From NCBI GenBank assembly GCA_944385925.1, contig CALWZE010000007.1, positions 1 to 36,090 of the forward strand: a DNA stretch of 36,090 nucleotides, written 5' to 3'. Under the pieces are notes generated by a model. It searched no databases. It was given only the letters and a program-made list of their open reading frames with translations, and was not told the DNA's origin. This document shows, in pieces, positions 16,698 through 26,135 of the stretch; position 1 is the first letter of the stretch, and every line of letters begins with the position of its first letter. Both the position numbers and the translations under genes were made by a program. The stretch is from an uncultured Clostridia bacterium. GTDB taxonomy: Bacteria > Bacillota > Clostridia > Oscillospirales > Ruminococcaceae.

Positions 16698-16785
16698 GTT
16701 TGGGGAAGGCGCTCCCCAACAAGATTCCATGAGGGCAAAATGCGTAATAGGCGAAATTTGGACCCATGGTAGAATCTTGCTCTTA
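16698..16785. other. structured stretch resembling a relic oriT
   Basis: Two adjacent hairpins: 16700-16706 with 16713-16719 (TTGGGGA...TCCCCAA), and 16720-16731 with 16765-16779 (CAAGATTC...GAATCTTG plus CATG, 33-base loop). The loop contains ATGCGTAATAGGCGAAATTT. From memory, similar TTTGGGGAAGGCG and GCGTAATAGG stretches occur in transfer-origin regions of clostridial mobilisable elements. No relaxase is in the window, so this would be a remnant. The identification is tentative. Confidence 0.35.
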
Positions 16786-16812
16786 ACCTCCGAGCTCTTA
16801 TCCATAATTGAA

Positions 16813-17784
16813 TTAACTATTCAAAATTTCCTGCTTTTTCTTTTCAAATTCTTCTTGTGTCAGAACGCCAGCATCCAGCAAATTCTTAATTTGCTGTAAC
16901 AGTTCCATCTGTTCTTTGACAGACATTTTGGCAGATGCTGCACTCTGCGTAGGGGTTTCTGTCGTTCTACCTTTTTGAACATCAATTCGTGCTTTCTGCT
17001 GCGTAACTCTGTCTTGAAAAGCTGCATTCTTCTGACGCTGAACTTCCAGCTTTCTGCGTTTTTCCTCCAACTCCTCAAGCTCTTTTCTTTCGGCGTGTGT
17101 CATTTTGGTTTTTAATCCAAATTCTTCTCTGAACTCATTTCCTATTTCAGTAAACTCATCTTGAATGTCTCTGATGCCAATATCATCAAGAAATTCATCC
17201 ATCATGCCAGAGAAGATACCTTTTTTCTTCTGCTTACCTGCCGCTTTCGTAACAGCTTTTGTGACACCTTTCACACTAAAGTCCCCTGACTTGAGCAAAT
17301 TCTTTGCCGCAGCTCCGGCGATTTCTAAGCCAGAGCCACCAGACACAGGATACTCCTCTTGTGCCTTTTCTCTAAGCTCCAAGATTCTGTCGGTATCTTT
17401 TGCTTCCGTCACAATACTCTGATAATAGTTAAAATCATAGTAGTCGGCATCGGGCCCCATTTGGTCATTGATTGCCATAACCAGAATCTTCATTTCATTT
17501 TCATCGCCAGACTGCAATGCAAAATCTTCGACCTTGCCACCTATGTAAAGTTCTAACTGCTTTTCGCCGTTCGATGCTTCGCCTTGGATAGCTTGATTGA
17601 TAACAGGATAATCGAACCTCTCGATTCCCTTGAAATTGTTCACCATTCCATATTTCTCCAAAATCACACTTTGATTTGTGATTGTCAGAGCATGAGTATA
17701 TGCTCCCCAAAAGCCATGACGGACACAAGATGTCTTGTACACTATTTTTTCGCCTGGATTCAATGCGTATTTTTGTTTTGCCAT
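16813..17784 (-). CDS. PH-like and SHOCT domain protein (DUF4429-like)
   Basis: With the ATG at 17784, 323 residues. The N-terminal ~110 residues (NPGEKIVYKTSCVRHGFWGAYTHALTITNQSVILEKYG) resemble the PH-like YokE/DUF4429 domains. The middle is helical and charged with a long coiled-coil (HAERKELEELEEKRRKLEVQRQKNA). The end is a SHOCT domain (EQMELLQQIKNLLDAGVLTQEEFEKKKQEIL), a short oligomerisation module often found on membrane or secreted proteins. Function unknown. The gene is visibly AT-richer than its neighbours and lies next to an oriT-like stretch, suggesting horizontal acquisition. The upstream TTG start is possible but less likely. Confidence 0.8.
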   Translation of the reverse strand: MAKQKYALNPGEKIVYKTSCVRHGFWGAYTHALTITNQSVILEKYGMVNNFKGIERFDYPVINQAIQGEASNGEKQLELYIGGKVEDFALQSGDENEMKILVMAINDQMGPDADYYDFNYYQSIVTEAKDTDRILELREKAQEEYPVSGGSGLEIAGAAAKNLLKSGDFSVKGVTKAVTKAAGKQKKKGIFSGMMDEFLDDIGIRDIQDEFTEIGNEFREEFGLKTKMTHAERKELEELEEKRRKLEVQRQKNAAFQDRVTQQKARIDVQKGRTTETPTQSAASAKMSVKEQMELLQQIKNLLDAGVLTQEEFEKKKQEILNS

Positions 17785-17817
17785 AATATCATCTATCTCT
17801 CTTTCCTTTTGCAATCA

Positions 17818-17869
17818 GACCAACTTAGTCTATAACAGAGCTTGTAATTTTTGCGAGACTATATTAGTC
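17818..17869 (-). promoter_or_regulatory. pair of dyads upstream of the SHOCT gene
   Basis: On the minus strand GACTAATATAGTC (17869-17857) and GACTAAGTTGGTC (17830-17818) are related 13-base imperfect palindromes 39 bases apart. They probably bind a regulator of the SHOCT gene. The promoter itself was not identified with confidence. Confidence 0.45.
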
Positions 17870-18014
17870 AGATCGATGGCCGACCAAAAAAGCAAGTATC
17901 GCCTGTTTTACTTGTTGCACGACTGTACGGCAGCTAACCTGTGCCAGTAATGTTTTCATACTGTCTTATTGGAAGTTACCCCAACCGTCCCTCTTTTTTT
18001 ATTGTCGCAAATGC

Positions 18015-18395
18015 TCAGCCATGCGCCTTTTTCCACTTTTCCATAAATTCGCACACCTTCGCAAAACTTTCGTCGCTGACGTCGTGTTCTATCTTGCATG
18101 CGTCCTCATATGCCGTCTTCTCACTAACGCCCAATTTCATCAGGAACTGTGCGAATGTTTCGTGACGGGCATAAATCCGCTCAGCAATTTCCCGCCCGGC
18201 ATCGGTCAATTCAATATATCCCTGCTCGTCCATCACAATGTGTCCGCTCTCCCGCAGCCGCTTCATCGCCACGCTGATGCTCGGTTTGGAGAAATTCATA
18301 TCATTTACTATATCCATCGACCGCACAGCGCCTTTGCGCCTTTTGATCAACAGAATAGACTCCAGATAGTTCTCCGCAGATTCGTGAATCGCCAA
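18015..18395 (-). CDS. DtxR/MntR-family metal-dependent repressor
   Basis: A 126-residue protein: a winged helix (residues 5-65, with SMDIVNDMNFSKPSISVAMKRLRESG) and the metal-binding dimer domain. It lacks the C-terminal SH3 domain of DtxR, like MntR. Metal ligands seen are His78, Cys100, Glu103 and His104 (EDACKIEH), i.e. the Cys of DtxR/IdeR rather than the Glu of MntR, while the first site has Asn9 where MntR has Asp8 and DtxR has Met10. It should bind DNA with Fe2+ or Mn2+. The start is TTG with AGGAG nine bases upstream. No metal transporter is adjacent. Confidence 0.9.
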   Translation of the reverse strand: MAIHESAENYLESILLIKRRKGAVRSMDIVNDMNFSKPSISVAMKRLRESGHIVMDEQGYIELTDAGREIAERIYARHETFAQFLMKLGVSEKTAYEDACKIEHDVSDESFAKVCEFMEKWKKAHG

Positions 18396-18411
18396 GTTTT
18401 TTCACTCCTTT

Positions 18412-19131
18412 TCAGCAGCAGCGCTCATTTTCCAACAGCGCCCGCCTTTCTTTCCAGTCCGGCATTATCCGGGCAATAAATGCATAAAATTCCCGGTTAT
18501 GACTTTGATTGATCAAATGGGTCAGTTCGTGCAGCACGATATACTCGATTGCGGGCATCGGCGCGCGCATAAGATAGTAATTCAAGCTGATTCGCCCAGC
18601 AGCCGCATTGCAGCTTCCCCACCGGGACTGCATTCGCCGGACCGAGATTCGGGGCGTCCCGACACCATAATCCGCAAAAAGCGGAAGATACTTTTGCGAT
18701 AAGCCGCAAAAAAGCAGATTGCTTTGCGCTTTCCACCATTTTTCGAACCGCACGCGCAATTCCGCCTCATCCATCTCTTCCGGCACACAAATCAGCAGCC
18801 GTCTGGCCGCATGATCGATTTGAAAAAGCTCGGCTGCTTTTTTCAGCCGGCACACCTCGTATCCGGCGCCGAAGATTCGAACGGTTCCGCCATTTTCCAG
18901 CTTTTCCTGCGCCATTGGCGGCGCCTTCTGTTCCAATCGCGCAAGCGCCTGTTCCAGCCATTCGGTTCGCTGGAGCACAAACTGTTCTGCCGCCGTGCGG
19001 GACAGGCCATATGGGATACTGAGCCGAATCTCCCCCGCGTCAGTTACCCGCATACGAATCGACTTCATTCCCTTTTTGCGGGTGATTTCGATCTCCTGCT
19101 GACGGCCGCGTAAAAATAATTGCATAGTCAT
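18412..19131 (-). CDS. YgjP/SprT-like zinc metallopeptidase (DUF45)
   Basis: A 239-residue protein with the HExxH zinc motif at His201-Glu202-His205 (IVLHELTHLINQSHNREF), followed by the third His in the same block, and the diagnostic RMQSRWGSCNAAAGRISLNYYLM. This fits the YgjP/DUF45 family of predicted peptidases. The N-terminal half is a beta-rich region with KKGMKSIRMRV. The substrate is unknown. The ribosome binding site is poor and either of two ATGs (19131, 19125) may be used. It ends 17 bases before the start of the DtxR-type gene and may be cotranscribed with it. Confidence 0.88.
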   Translation of the reverse strand: MTMQLFLRGRQQEIEITRKKGMKSIRMRVTDAGEIRLSIPYGLSRTAAEQFVLQRTEWLEQALARLEQKAPPMAQEKLENGGTVRIFGAGYEVCRLKKAAELFQIDHAARRLLICVPEEMDEAELRVRFEKWWKAQSNLLFCGLSQKYLPLFADYGVGTPRISVRRMQSRWGSCNAAAGRISLNYYLMRAPMPAIEYIVLHELTHLINQSHNREFYAFIARIMPDWKERRALLENERCC

Positions 19132-19258
19132 TGCTTTATCTTAACCCGAAGTAAAAAATAACGCAAGCCCGCTCGCTTTACCTCAATACAGGTGATTATT
19201 CTCGCACAGGAATTTGCTCTGCTTTTATCCAGTTTCCTTTGGCCTGAAATTTTAACAC

Positions 19259-19292
19259 AAAAAAACCGGCGCAATGTAAAATTGCGCCGGTT
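19259..19292 (-). terminator. terminator of the glutamate dehydrogenase gene
   Basis: A perfect 12-bp stem (AACCGGCGCAAT) with a 5-base loop, followed on the minus strand by a T-run, about 80 bases after the gdhA stop. Confidence 0.92.
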
Positions 19293-19371
19293 CCAGTTTA
19301 ATTTATCCAGGAGACACCTGCTTATTTATTGGAAAAAGCCGCTGTTCCCTTATGCCTTCGTATCTTTGAGT

Positions 19372-21086
<1,715 letters not shown>

Positions 21087-21125
21087 AAAGGCAGCGGCCC
21101 GTCCAACAGACAGGCCGCTGCCTTT
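21087..21125 (-). terminator. terminator between the aminotransferase unit and gdhA
   Basis: Bases 21087-21099 (AAAGGCAGCGGCC) pair perfectly with 21113-21125, with a T-run on the minus-strand side. It most likely ends the aminotransferase-acetyltransferase transcript, whose last stop is about 330 bases away. Confidence 0.85.
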
Positions 21126-21453
21126 ATTTATGCGATTATATTTGAACTGTGAAAACAACACCGGCCAGTCAATCCATAGAAGCTGACCGTCAACTCTCCG
21201 TTAAACCCTGCATTATCCATAAAACAGACAGGGACTCGCTTTGCCGGTACACTGTAAAAATGCTGTTGTACCTTTCCCGGCAAACAACCATAAAAACAAC
21301 GCCGCGGAAGGCCATTTTTCTTTCAAATCATTCCCCTTATTGCTTCGCACGGCATATTGTGATCTTTCTTCCCCCTCGCCTGTTTAAGGCCAAATCCATG
21401 ATGAAAGCCTTCACTGGGCATAGACGTCACATGCCGAACCGCCGGAGAACCTC
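21126..21453. other. 3' untranslated or degenerate stretch
   Basis: 328 bases between the acetyltransferase stop and the terminator. Frames on both strands lack ribosome binding sites and family resemblance; nothing was identified. Confidence 0.45.
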
Positions 21454-21963
21454 TTAAAGCAGCCGCTCATAGGCAACGCGCGGCGCGTGGTTATCGTCCA
21501 GCAGATAAATTTTTCCGCACAGCTGAAAACCGTTTTTCTCCAGCATGCCGCGCATGGGCCGATTGACCTCGTGGGTATCACAGCGCAGGCTGCCGCGTCC
21601 CATCTTCGATGCAAGCGCTGCCGCCTCCTCCACCATCCGGCTGGCCAGTCCCTGTTTTTTGAAAGAGCCATCCACAGCGACCCGGTGAATCGCCGCATAG
21701 GGGCCGTCCCACAGCCATTTCCCCTCAATCTCGGCATAGTTCGGGTCGGGCTGCAACACGATTGCTGCTGTTGCGCAGACTTTACCCTGCGCACGGAGCA
21801 CCCAGGACCAGCCGTTGTCGATATCCTGCTGTATGGATTGCGCATTCGGATAGCCGTTTTGCCATTGCGGGATTCCGCTTTCCCGAAAAAGCGCGCGCGC
21901 CTGCTCGACAATGCGCATAATTTGATCGAGATCCTGCGGAACCGCTTTGCGAAACTCCATCAT
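21454..21963 (-). CDS. GNAT-family N-acetyltransferase
   Basis: A 169-residue single-domain acyltransferase. The acetyl-CoA binding motif A is AIHRVAVDGSFKKQGLASRMVEEA (about residues 90-113), followed by RCDTHEVNRPMRGMLEKNGF, which forms the usual late strand and helix. The N terminus (FRKAVPQDLDQIMRIVEQA) is typical. The substrate is unknown. The ATG overlaps the aminotransferase TGA by four bases, so the two are coupled and may act on related amino compounds. Confidence 0.92.
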   Translation of the reverse strand: MMEFRKAVPQDLDQIMRIVEQARALFRESGIPQWQNGYPNAQSIQQDIDNGWSWVLRAQGKVCATAAIVLQPDPNYAEIEGKWLWDGPYAAIHRVAVDGSFKKQGLASRMVEEAAALASKMGRGSLRCDTHEVNRPMRGMLEKNGFQLCGKIYLLDDNHAPRVAYERLL

Positions 21964-23153
21964 TCAATCACCCCGTATTCCTGCGCAAGCGCCCGAAATG
22001 CAGGCAGCGCACGCTCTATCATATCCGGACGCACGCAGCAGGCGATGCGTACATAGCCCGGACATCCAAAGCTGTCCGAGGGCACCAGCAGCAGTTCATG
22101 CCGCTTTGCGCGCTCACAGAAGGCCGAAGCGTCCGGTTCCAGAGCCTTGACGAAAAGATAAAAAGCGCCGTCCGGCCGGGCGAAGGAATAGCCGTACTCT
22201 TTAAGTGCGGCGCAAAGCCTGTCCCGATTGCGCCGGTAAACCGAAATATCCGCTGTTTTTCCCACGCAGCGCGCGGCCACTTGCTGCATCAGACTCGGCG
22301 CGCAGACATAGCCAAGCGCGCGGCCTGCGCCGCATACCGCAGCATATATCCGCCGGTTGTCCGCCGCACGGGGGCTGACCGCAATATATCCAATCCGCTC
22401 TCCGGGCAAGGACAGGGATTTGCTGAAAGAATAGCAAATCAGGGTGTTATCGTAGAAATCCAGCACACACGGCACCTGCGCACCGTCATAAACAAGCTCC
22501 CGATACGGCTCGTCTGAAATAAGATATATCGGGTGAGAGAATTCCTCCTGCGCCTGCCGCAAAATCCCGCAGAGCGCGCGGATCGTCTCTTCCGAATAGA
22601 CGACCCCGCTCGGGTTGTTCGGGGAATTGAGGATCACCGCTTTTGTGTTGTCGTTCAGCGCTGCGCGCAGCGCCTCAAGATCGGGCGCGAGTTCCGGCTC
22701 CCTGGGCGGAATGACGACGCATTCTGCACCGGCGGCCTCGATAAACACACGATATTCCGGAAAAAAGGGTGCGAAAACGATAACCTGATCGCCCGGGCAA
22801 ACCAGCGCGCCGAGCGAGATGGTCAGACTGGCCGCCGCGCCGCAGGTCATATACATGTCCTCCGCCCCGATCTGCGTTGCACAGTGCCCGGAAAGATGGG
22901 CCGCCATCGCGGCGCGCACCTGCGGGTCTCCCTGCGCCGAGGTGTAACCGTGCAATGCGACCGGGTCTCCATGGGCGACCAGATCCAAAATCGCCTCTTT
23001 TACGCAGTCCGGCGCAGGGACGCTCGGATTTCCGATACTGAAATCAAAGACGTTTTCCGCCCCGATCTGCGCGCCGCGCTCCTTAGCGTACTCGAACAGA
23101 TCGCGTATCGCCGACCGTTTACTGCCCAGTTCGAACATTTTTTCATTAATCAT
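21960..23153 (-). CDS. class I/II PLP-dependent aminotransferase
   Basis: With the ATG at 23153, 397 residues. Fold-type I features are SIGNPSVPAPDC near the N terminus, the AAASLTISLGAL region for cofactor phosphate, NSPNNPSGVVYS (substrate carboxylate site), ISDEPYRELVYDG with the Asp that contacts the PLP ring, and the Schiff-base Lys245 in SFSKSLSLPGERIGY. This is the aspartate aminotransferase/AspC-like subgroup, but the amino donor cannot be told. GAGGTG lies eight bases ahead of the chosen ATG; the open frame upstream is not supported. Coupled to the downstream acetyltransferase. Confidence 0.93.
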   Translation of the reverse strand: MINEKMFELGSKRSAIRDLFEYAKERGAQIGAENVFDFSIGNPSVPAPDCVKEAILDLVAHGDPVALHGYTSAQGDPQVRAAMAAHLSGHCATQIGAEDMYMTCGAAASLTISLGALVCPGDQVIVFAPFFPEYRVFIEAAGAECVVIPPREPELAPDLEALRAALNDNTKAVILNSPNNPSGVVYSEETIRALCGILRQAQEEFSHPIYLISDEPYRELVYDGAQVPCVLDFYDNTLICYSFSKSLSLPGERIGYIAVSPRAADNRRIYAAVCGAGRALGYVCAPSLMQQVAARCVGKTADISVYRRNRDRLCAALKEYGYSFARPDGAFYLFVKALEPDASAFCERAKRHELLLVPSDSFGCPGYVRIACCVRPDMIERALPAFRALAQEYGVIE

Positions 23154-23441
23154 CCGTGACACCTCGTTTTTTGCAGGTTTTCCCGCCTCGGGTATTGCCG
23201 TATTATAGCGCATTTTCCGCCTTTCGGCAATCATGCAAGCAGAAGCCAAGGCATATCTCATTATCTGGCCCCTGCGATGAACAATTGAAGGAAAAGCAGC
23301 TTCAAACAGTTTTCAGCCTTTCAGTAACGACTGCAGGGGCAAAATGCTGCAGCGATTTTCTGATTGGGAAAAAGGGCTTTTCACCCGCGCGGCAGTGTGG
23401 TAGGATAAACAGGTGATGTTATGAAAAGAGGGGAATCGTTT

Positions 23442-24455
23442 ATGTCATCAAGACCTCTGCTTATTCCGCAGAATTACACCAATCCGCTCGGTGTACTGGA
23501 GACGCAGCGCGCCATCAAATTCACCAAAGACCTGTTTGAAACAAAGCTCGCACAGGCGCTCAATCTCTCCCGTGTCTCCGCGCCGATGTTCGTTCGTCCC
23601 GAAACCGGTTTGAATGACGATCTGAACGGCATTGAACGCGCGGTCATGTTTGATGTGCCGGACGCAGGCTTTGACGTGCAGGTCGTGCACTCGCTTGCCA
23701 AGTGGAAACGCTATACCCTTGGAGATTACGGCTTCGCAGTCGGCGAAGGACTCTATACCGACATGAACGCCATCCGGCGAGATGAAGAGCTGGACAATCT
23801 GCATTCCATCTATGTTGACCAGTGGGACTGGGAACGGGTCATCACCCGCGAACAGCGCAGCCTTGAAACCCTGAAAGACACGGTCAGAAAAATCGTTCGC
23901 GCACTGTATGAAACCGAGCGCGCCGTCTGTGAAAAATTCCAGGGGCTTGTCCCCTTTTTCAAGCCGGAACCGTATTTCATCACCTCGGAGGAGCTGCTGC
24001 AGCGGTATCCGAATCTGACTGCCCGCGAAAGAGAGGACGCGATCGCCAAGGAACACGGCGTCGTGTTTATCATCGGAATCGGCGGTGCGCTCAGCGACGG
24101 CAAGCCGCATGATCTGCGTGCGCCCGACTACGATGACTGGCAGCTTAACGGAGACATCCTCGTCTGGTATCCGGTACTTGATCGCGCGGTTGAACTGTCC
24201 AGCATGGGCGTGCGCGTCGACGAAGACGCGCTGCGCCGCCAGCTTATCCTCTCGCACTGTGAGGATCGCGCGGGACTTCTGTTCCACTCCCTGCTGCTTG
24301 GCGGCAAGCTGCCGCAAACGATCGGCGGCGGCATCGGCCAATCCCGCATGTGCATGGTTATGCTGCACAAAGCCCATATCGGCGAGGTGCAGGCCGCTGT
24401 CTGGCGGGATGAAATGGTAGAGACCTGCCGCAAAAACGGAATTTTCATCCTCTGA
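23442..24455 (+). CDS. asnA: ammonia-dependent asparagine synthetase AsnA
   Basis: A 337-residue class II aminoacyl-tRNA-synthetase-like enzyme (aspartate + NH3 + ATP to asparagine). It aligns over its length with E. coli AsnA: VHSLAKWKRYTLGDYGF, GEGLYTDMNAIR, HSIYVDQWDWERV, RAPDYDDW, NGDILVWYPVL, ELSSMGVRVD and the motif-3-like TIGGGIGQSRMCM. GGGG nine bases before this ATG favours it over an ATG seven codons upstream. The leader shows no T-box. Monocistronic, with a terminator downstream. Confidence 0.97.
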   Translation: MSSRPLLIPQNYTNPLGVLETQRAIKFTKDLFETKLAQALNLSRVSAPMFVRPETGLNDDLNGIERAVMFDVPDAGFDVQVVHSLAKWKRYTLGDYGFAVGEGLYTDMNAIRRDEELDNLHSIYVDQWDWERVITREQRSLETLKDTVRKIVRALYETERAVCEKFQGLVPFFKPEPYFITSEELLQRYPNLTAREREDAIAKEHGVVFIIGIGGALSDGKPHDLRAPDYDDWQLNGDILVWYPVLDRAVELSSMGVRVDEDALRRQLILSHCEDRAGLLFHSLLLGGKLPQTIGGGIGQSRMCMVMLHKAHIGEVQAAVWRDEMVETCRKNGIFIL

Positions 24456-24563
24456 TCCCGCTTTGCATTATTTGCTGCATTTGCCAGGACCGTAGGCCCA
24501 ATTGCGCTGATCTCCCGAGTTCCCGTGCGCAGTCCGCGGGCAAATATATCCACAACCCAAAAG

Positions 24564-24604
24564 AAACCGGCATTCCCCTGTACAGCAATGGGGAACGCCG
24601 GTTT
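24564..24604 (+). terminator. terminator of asnA
   Basis: A 15-bp stem with one mismatch (AAACCGGCATTCCCC arm) and an 11-base loop, followed by TTTTG, about 110 bases after the asnA stop. Confidence 0.85.
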
Positions 24605-24715
24605 TGTTGACGCCGGAATTTTTTTCTTTGGAACCGGTACTTTAAACCGAAAACCTTTGGCGGGCATTTGTCCGAATGCAGGTTGGAAAAACCTTTTGCG
24701 GGGATTTTCTGTTTT

Positions 24716-25717
24716 TCAGCACAGAAAATCATAATCCAATGTCTCTACCCCGCCCATCCGGTATTTATAGGGCTGTCCTCCATAGCAAAGATCCAGGACC
24801 TGGGTCTCACCCTGCCTGGAGAGCTGTTCTATGCTGCGCGCTACCAGCAGCATTCCCGGTGAATAAAAGCCAAAATCATCCTCTATTGACAGCCGGAACA
24901 CGCTGATCGTTTTGCGGTCCGCCGACAGCAAACCGTTAAAAAACGCCGCGAGTTTCCCATCGATATATAAACGCGCTAAAAAGTTATCCGGAGAAAACCG
25001 CAGCATCTTCTCAATCGGTTCATGATGCCGGCGAATCCAGTTGGTGATCGGGCCAATCCGTTCCCCGTCCCGCAGCAGATACCGTTTTCGATGCACCCGA
25101 ATAATCTCCTCCCATTCGCTTTGCGAGGGCGCATAGCCGCTTTGCAGGCAAAGCTGCACACTGTGCCCATCCCGTTGCAGCCGGTTCTGCGCCGTGCGCA
25201 GATTCTGTCTTGTGCTCCCGGCAAGTCCGCTCAGCCATTCCGCATACCCGTTTGTGAACTCAATCCGAACACAGGGCTTTGGGTTTTGCGGCTGACAGTT
25301 CTGTATCAGCCAACCGCATAAAGCGCTGCGCTCGTTGATTCGCCGCAAATGCAGCGCTGCGCCCCCAAGCGCCTGCTTGACCATTGCTATCGCAATGCCA
25401 AATTCCCCGGCAGCGCAGTCCGCTCTCCAGATAAAGTCCCGATATGGCGTGATCAGGAAATCCGGAATGAGATAATAATTCGAGGCATTCTTGCGCCATA
25501 GCGGCAGAATCATGCGGACTTCCTCCTCCCGCAGCAGCGCATAGAAAACCGGGCGCAGAAAGACCCGCTGCCGCGAAAAGCGGAAATCATTTACGAAAGT
25601 CTCGCAGAACGCATAGGACTGACAGGGCTGCAGCGAAGGATTTTGACGGTAAATCTCCTCCCACACCTCGCGAAGCTGCTCAATTTTTTCAAACCGGCGA
25701 ACCTTGTACTGCTCCAT
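24716..25717 (-). CDS. BioF2/CelD-like GNAT-fold acyltransferase
   Basis: A 333-residue protein of the acetyltransferase_6 (BioF2-like/FemAB-related) type. Marks are WEEIYRQNPSLQPCQSYAFCETF near the N terminus, GLAGSTRQNLRTAQNRL in the middle, the strand GKLAAFFNGLLSADRKTISVFRLSIEDDF and the late VLDLCYGGQPYKYRMGG. Relatives act in polysaccharide or peptidoglycan modification, or are unassigned. It is divergent from a small XRE gene, and its promoter is covered by a palindrome, so it is probably repressed by that regulator. Family moderately confident; substrate unknown. Confidence 0.8.
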   Translation of the reverse strand: MEQYKVRRFEKIEQLREVWEEIYRQNPSLQPCQSYAFCETFVNDFRFSRQRVFLRPVFYALLREEEVRMILPLWRKNASNYYLIPDFLITPYRDFIWRADCAAGEFGIAIAMVKQALGGAALHLRRINERSALCGWLIQNCQPQNPKPCVRIEFTNGYAEWLSGLAGSTRQNLRTAQNRLQRDGHSVQLCLQSGYAPSQSEWEEIIRVHRKRYLLRDGERIGPITNWIRRHHEPIEKMLRFSPDNFLARLYIDGKLAAFFNGLLSADRKTISVFRLSIEDDFGFYSPGMLLVARSIEQLSRQGETQVLDLCYGGQPYKYRMGGVETLDYDFLC

Positions 25718-25785
25718 CTTTCGCTCCCCTCCCGACCTTTTTTCGCTCCAACAAGCCTTTGGAATAATCGGCGGTTTCTGTACAG

Positions 25786-25809
25786 AAAATACATCAAATG
25801 ATGTATTTT
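25786..25809. promoter_or_regulatory. 24-base palindromic operator (11-2-11)
   Basis: AAAATACATCA-AA-TGATGTATTTT is a perfect inverted repeat. It spans exactly the region from -10 to -35 of the minus-strand promoter. A weaker copy (ACATC-GTTT-GATGT, 25814-25827) lies 23 bases further toward the XRE gene. Probable binding sites of the XRE protein. Confidence 0.82.
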
Positions 25810-25814
25810 GTCAA
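25786..25814 (-). promoter_or_regulatory. promoter of the BioF2-like gene
   Basis: A perfect TTGACA (25814-25809), a 17-base spacer and TATTTT (25791-25786) on the minus strand, about 70 bases from the ATG. The spacer is the operator itself. Confidence 0.75.
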
Positions 25815-25859
25815 CATCGTTTGATGTATTACTGCATACTGCAACACGGAGGTGGCAAC

Positions 25860-26084
25860 ATGCAGTATTATCCCAGAATCCGCGATTTGCGGGAAGACGC
25901 CGATCTTACCCAGGAGCAGCTTGTTCACCGGTTGGGCATGCACAAGACAACCTACACCAACTATGAACAGGGCAAGCGGGAACCGCCTTTTGAGTTTGTT
26001 ATCCGGCTTGCGAAGTTCTATGACGTGTCGTTGGATTACATTGCCGGTTTAACCAATAAACCGTCCAAACTTCCCAGAAAATAA
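25860..26084 (+). CDS. small XRE-family repressor
   Basis: A 74-residue Cro/C1 helix-turn-helix protein (YPRIRDLREDADLTQEQLVHRLGMHKTTYTNYEQGKREPPFEFVIRLAKFYDVSLDYIAGLT). It is a paralogue of the gene at 9855, sharing the I-R-[ED]-L-R-E-D-x-D-L-T-Q start and the VDYI/LDYI-GLT end. GGAGG lies seven bases before the ATG; an upstream in-frame ATG is rejected. The palindrome between it and the divergent acyltransferase gene suggests autorepression and control of that gene. Confidence 0.92.
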   Translation: MQYYPRIRDLREDADLTQEQLVHRLGMHKTTYTNYEQGKREPPFEFVIRLAKFYDVSLDYIAGLTNKPSKLPRK

Positions 26085-26124
26085 AGGAATCCGCCGCCTG
26101 CGGCCGCAGGCGGCGGATTCCTTT
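26083..26124. terminator. bidirectional terminator between the XRE and PucR genes
   Basis: A fully self-complementary stretch of 42 bases (stem of up to 20 bp with a tight GGCC-centred loop), bordered by AAA and TTTATTT. It directly follows the XRE stop and lies just after the PucR-type gene on the other strand. Confidence 0.95.
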
Positions 26125-26135
26125 ATTTAACCGAA

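Noticed and set aside
21149-21457. 102-codon plus-strand frame between the terminator and the acetyltransferase
   Set aside because: Composition is unlike a protein (many Arg, Thr, Ser with no pattern), with no ribosome binding site; convergent with a real transcript.
23154-23441. Possible T-box riboswitch before asnA
   Set aside because: The conserved T-box antiterminator sequence and a leader terminator are absent; only a CTGCAG repeat pair was seen.
24640-24715. Short direct repeat AAAACCTTTGGCGGG / AAAACCTTTTGCGGGG after asnA
   Set aside because: Only two imperfect short copies 40 bases apart; not distinguishable from chance.
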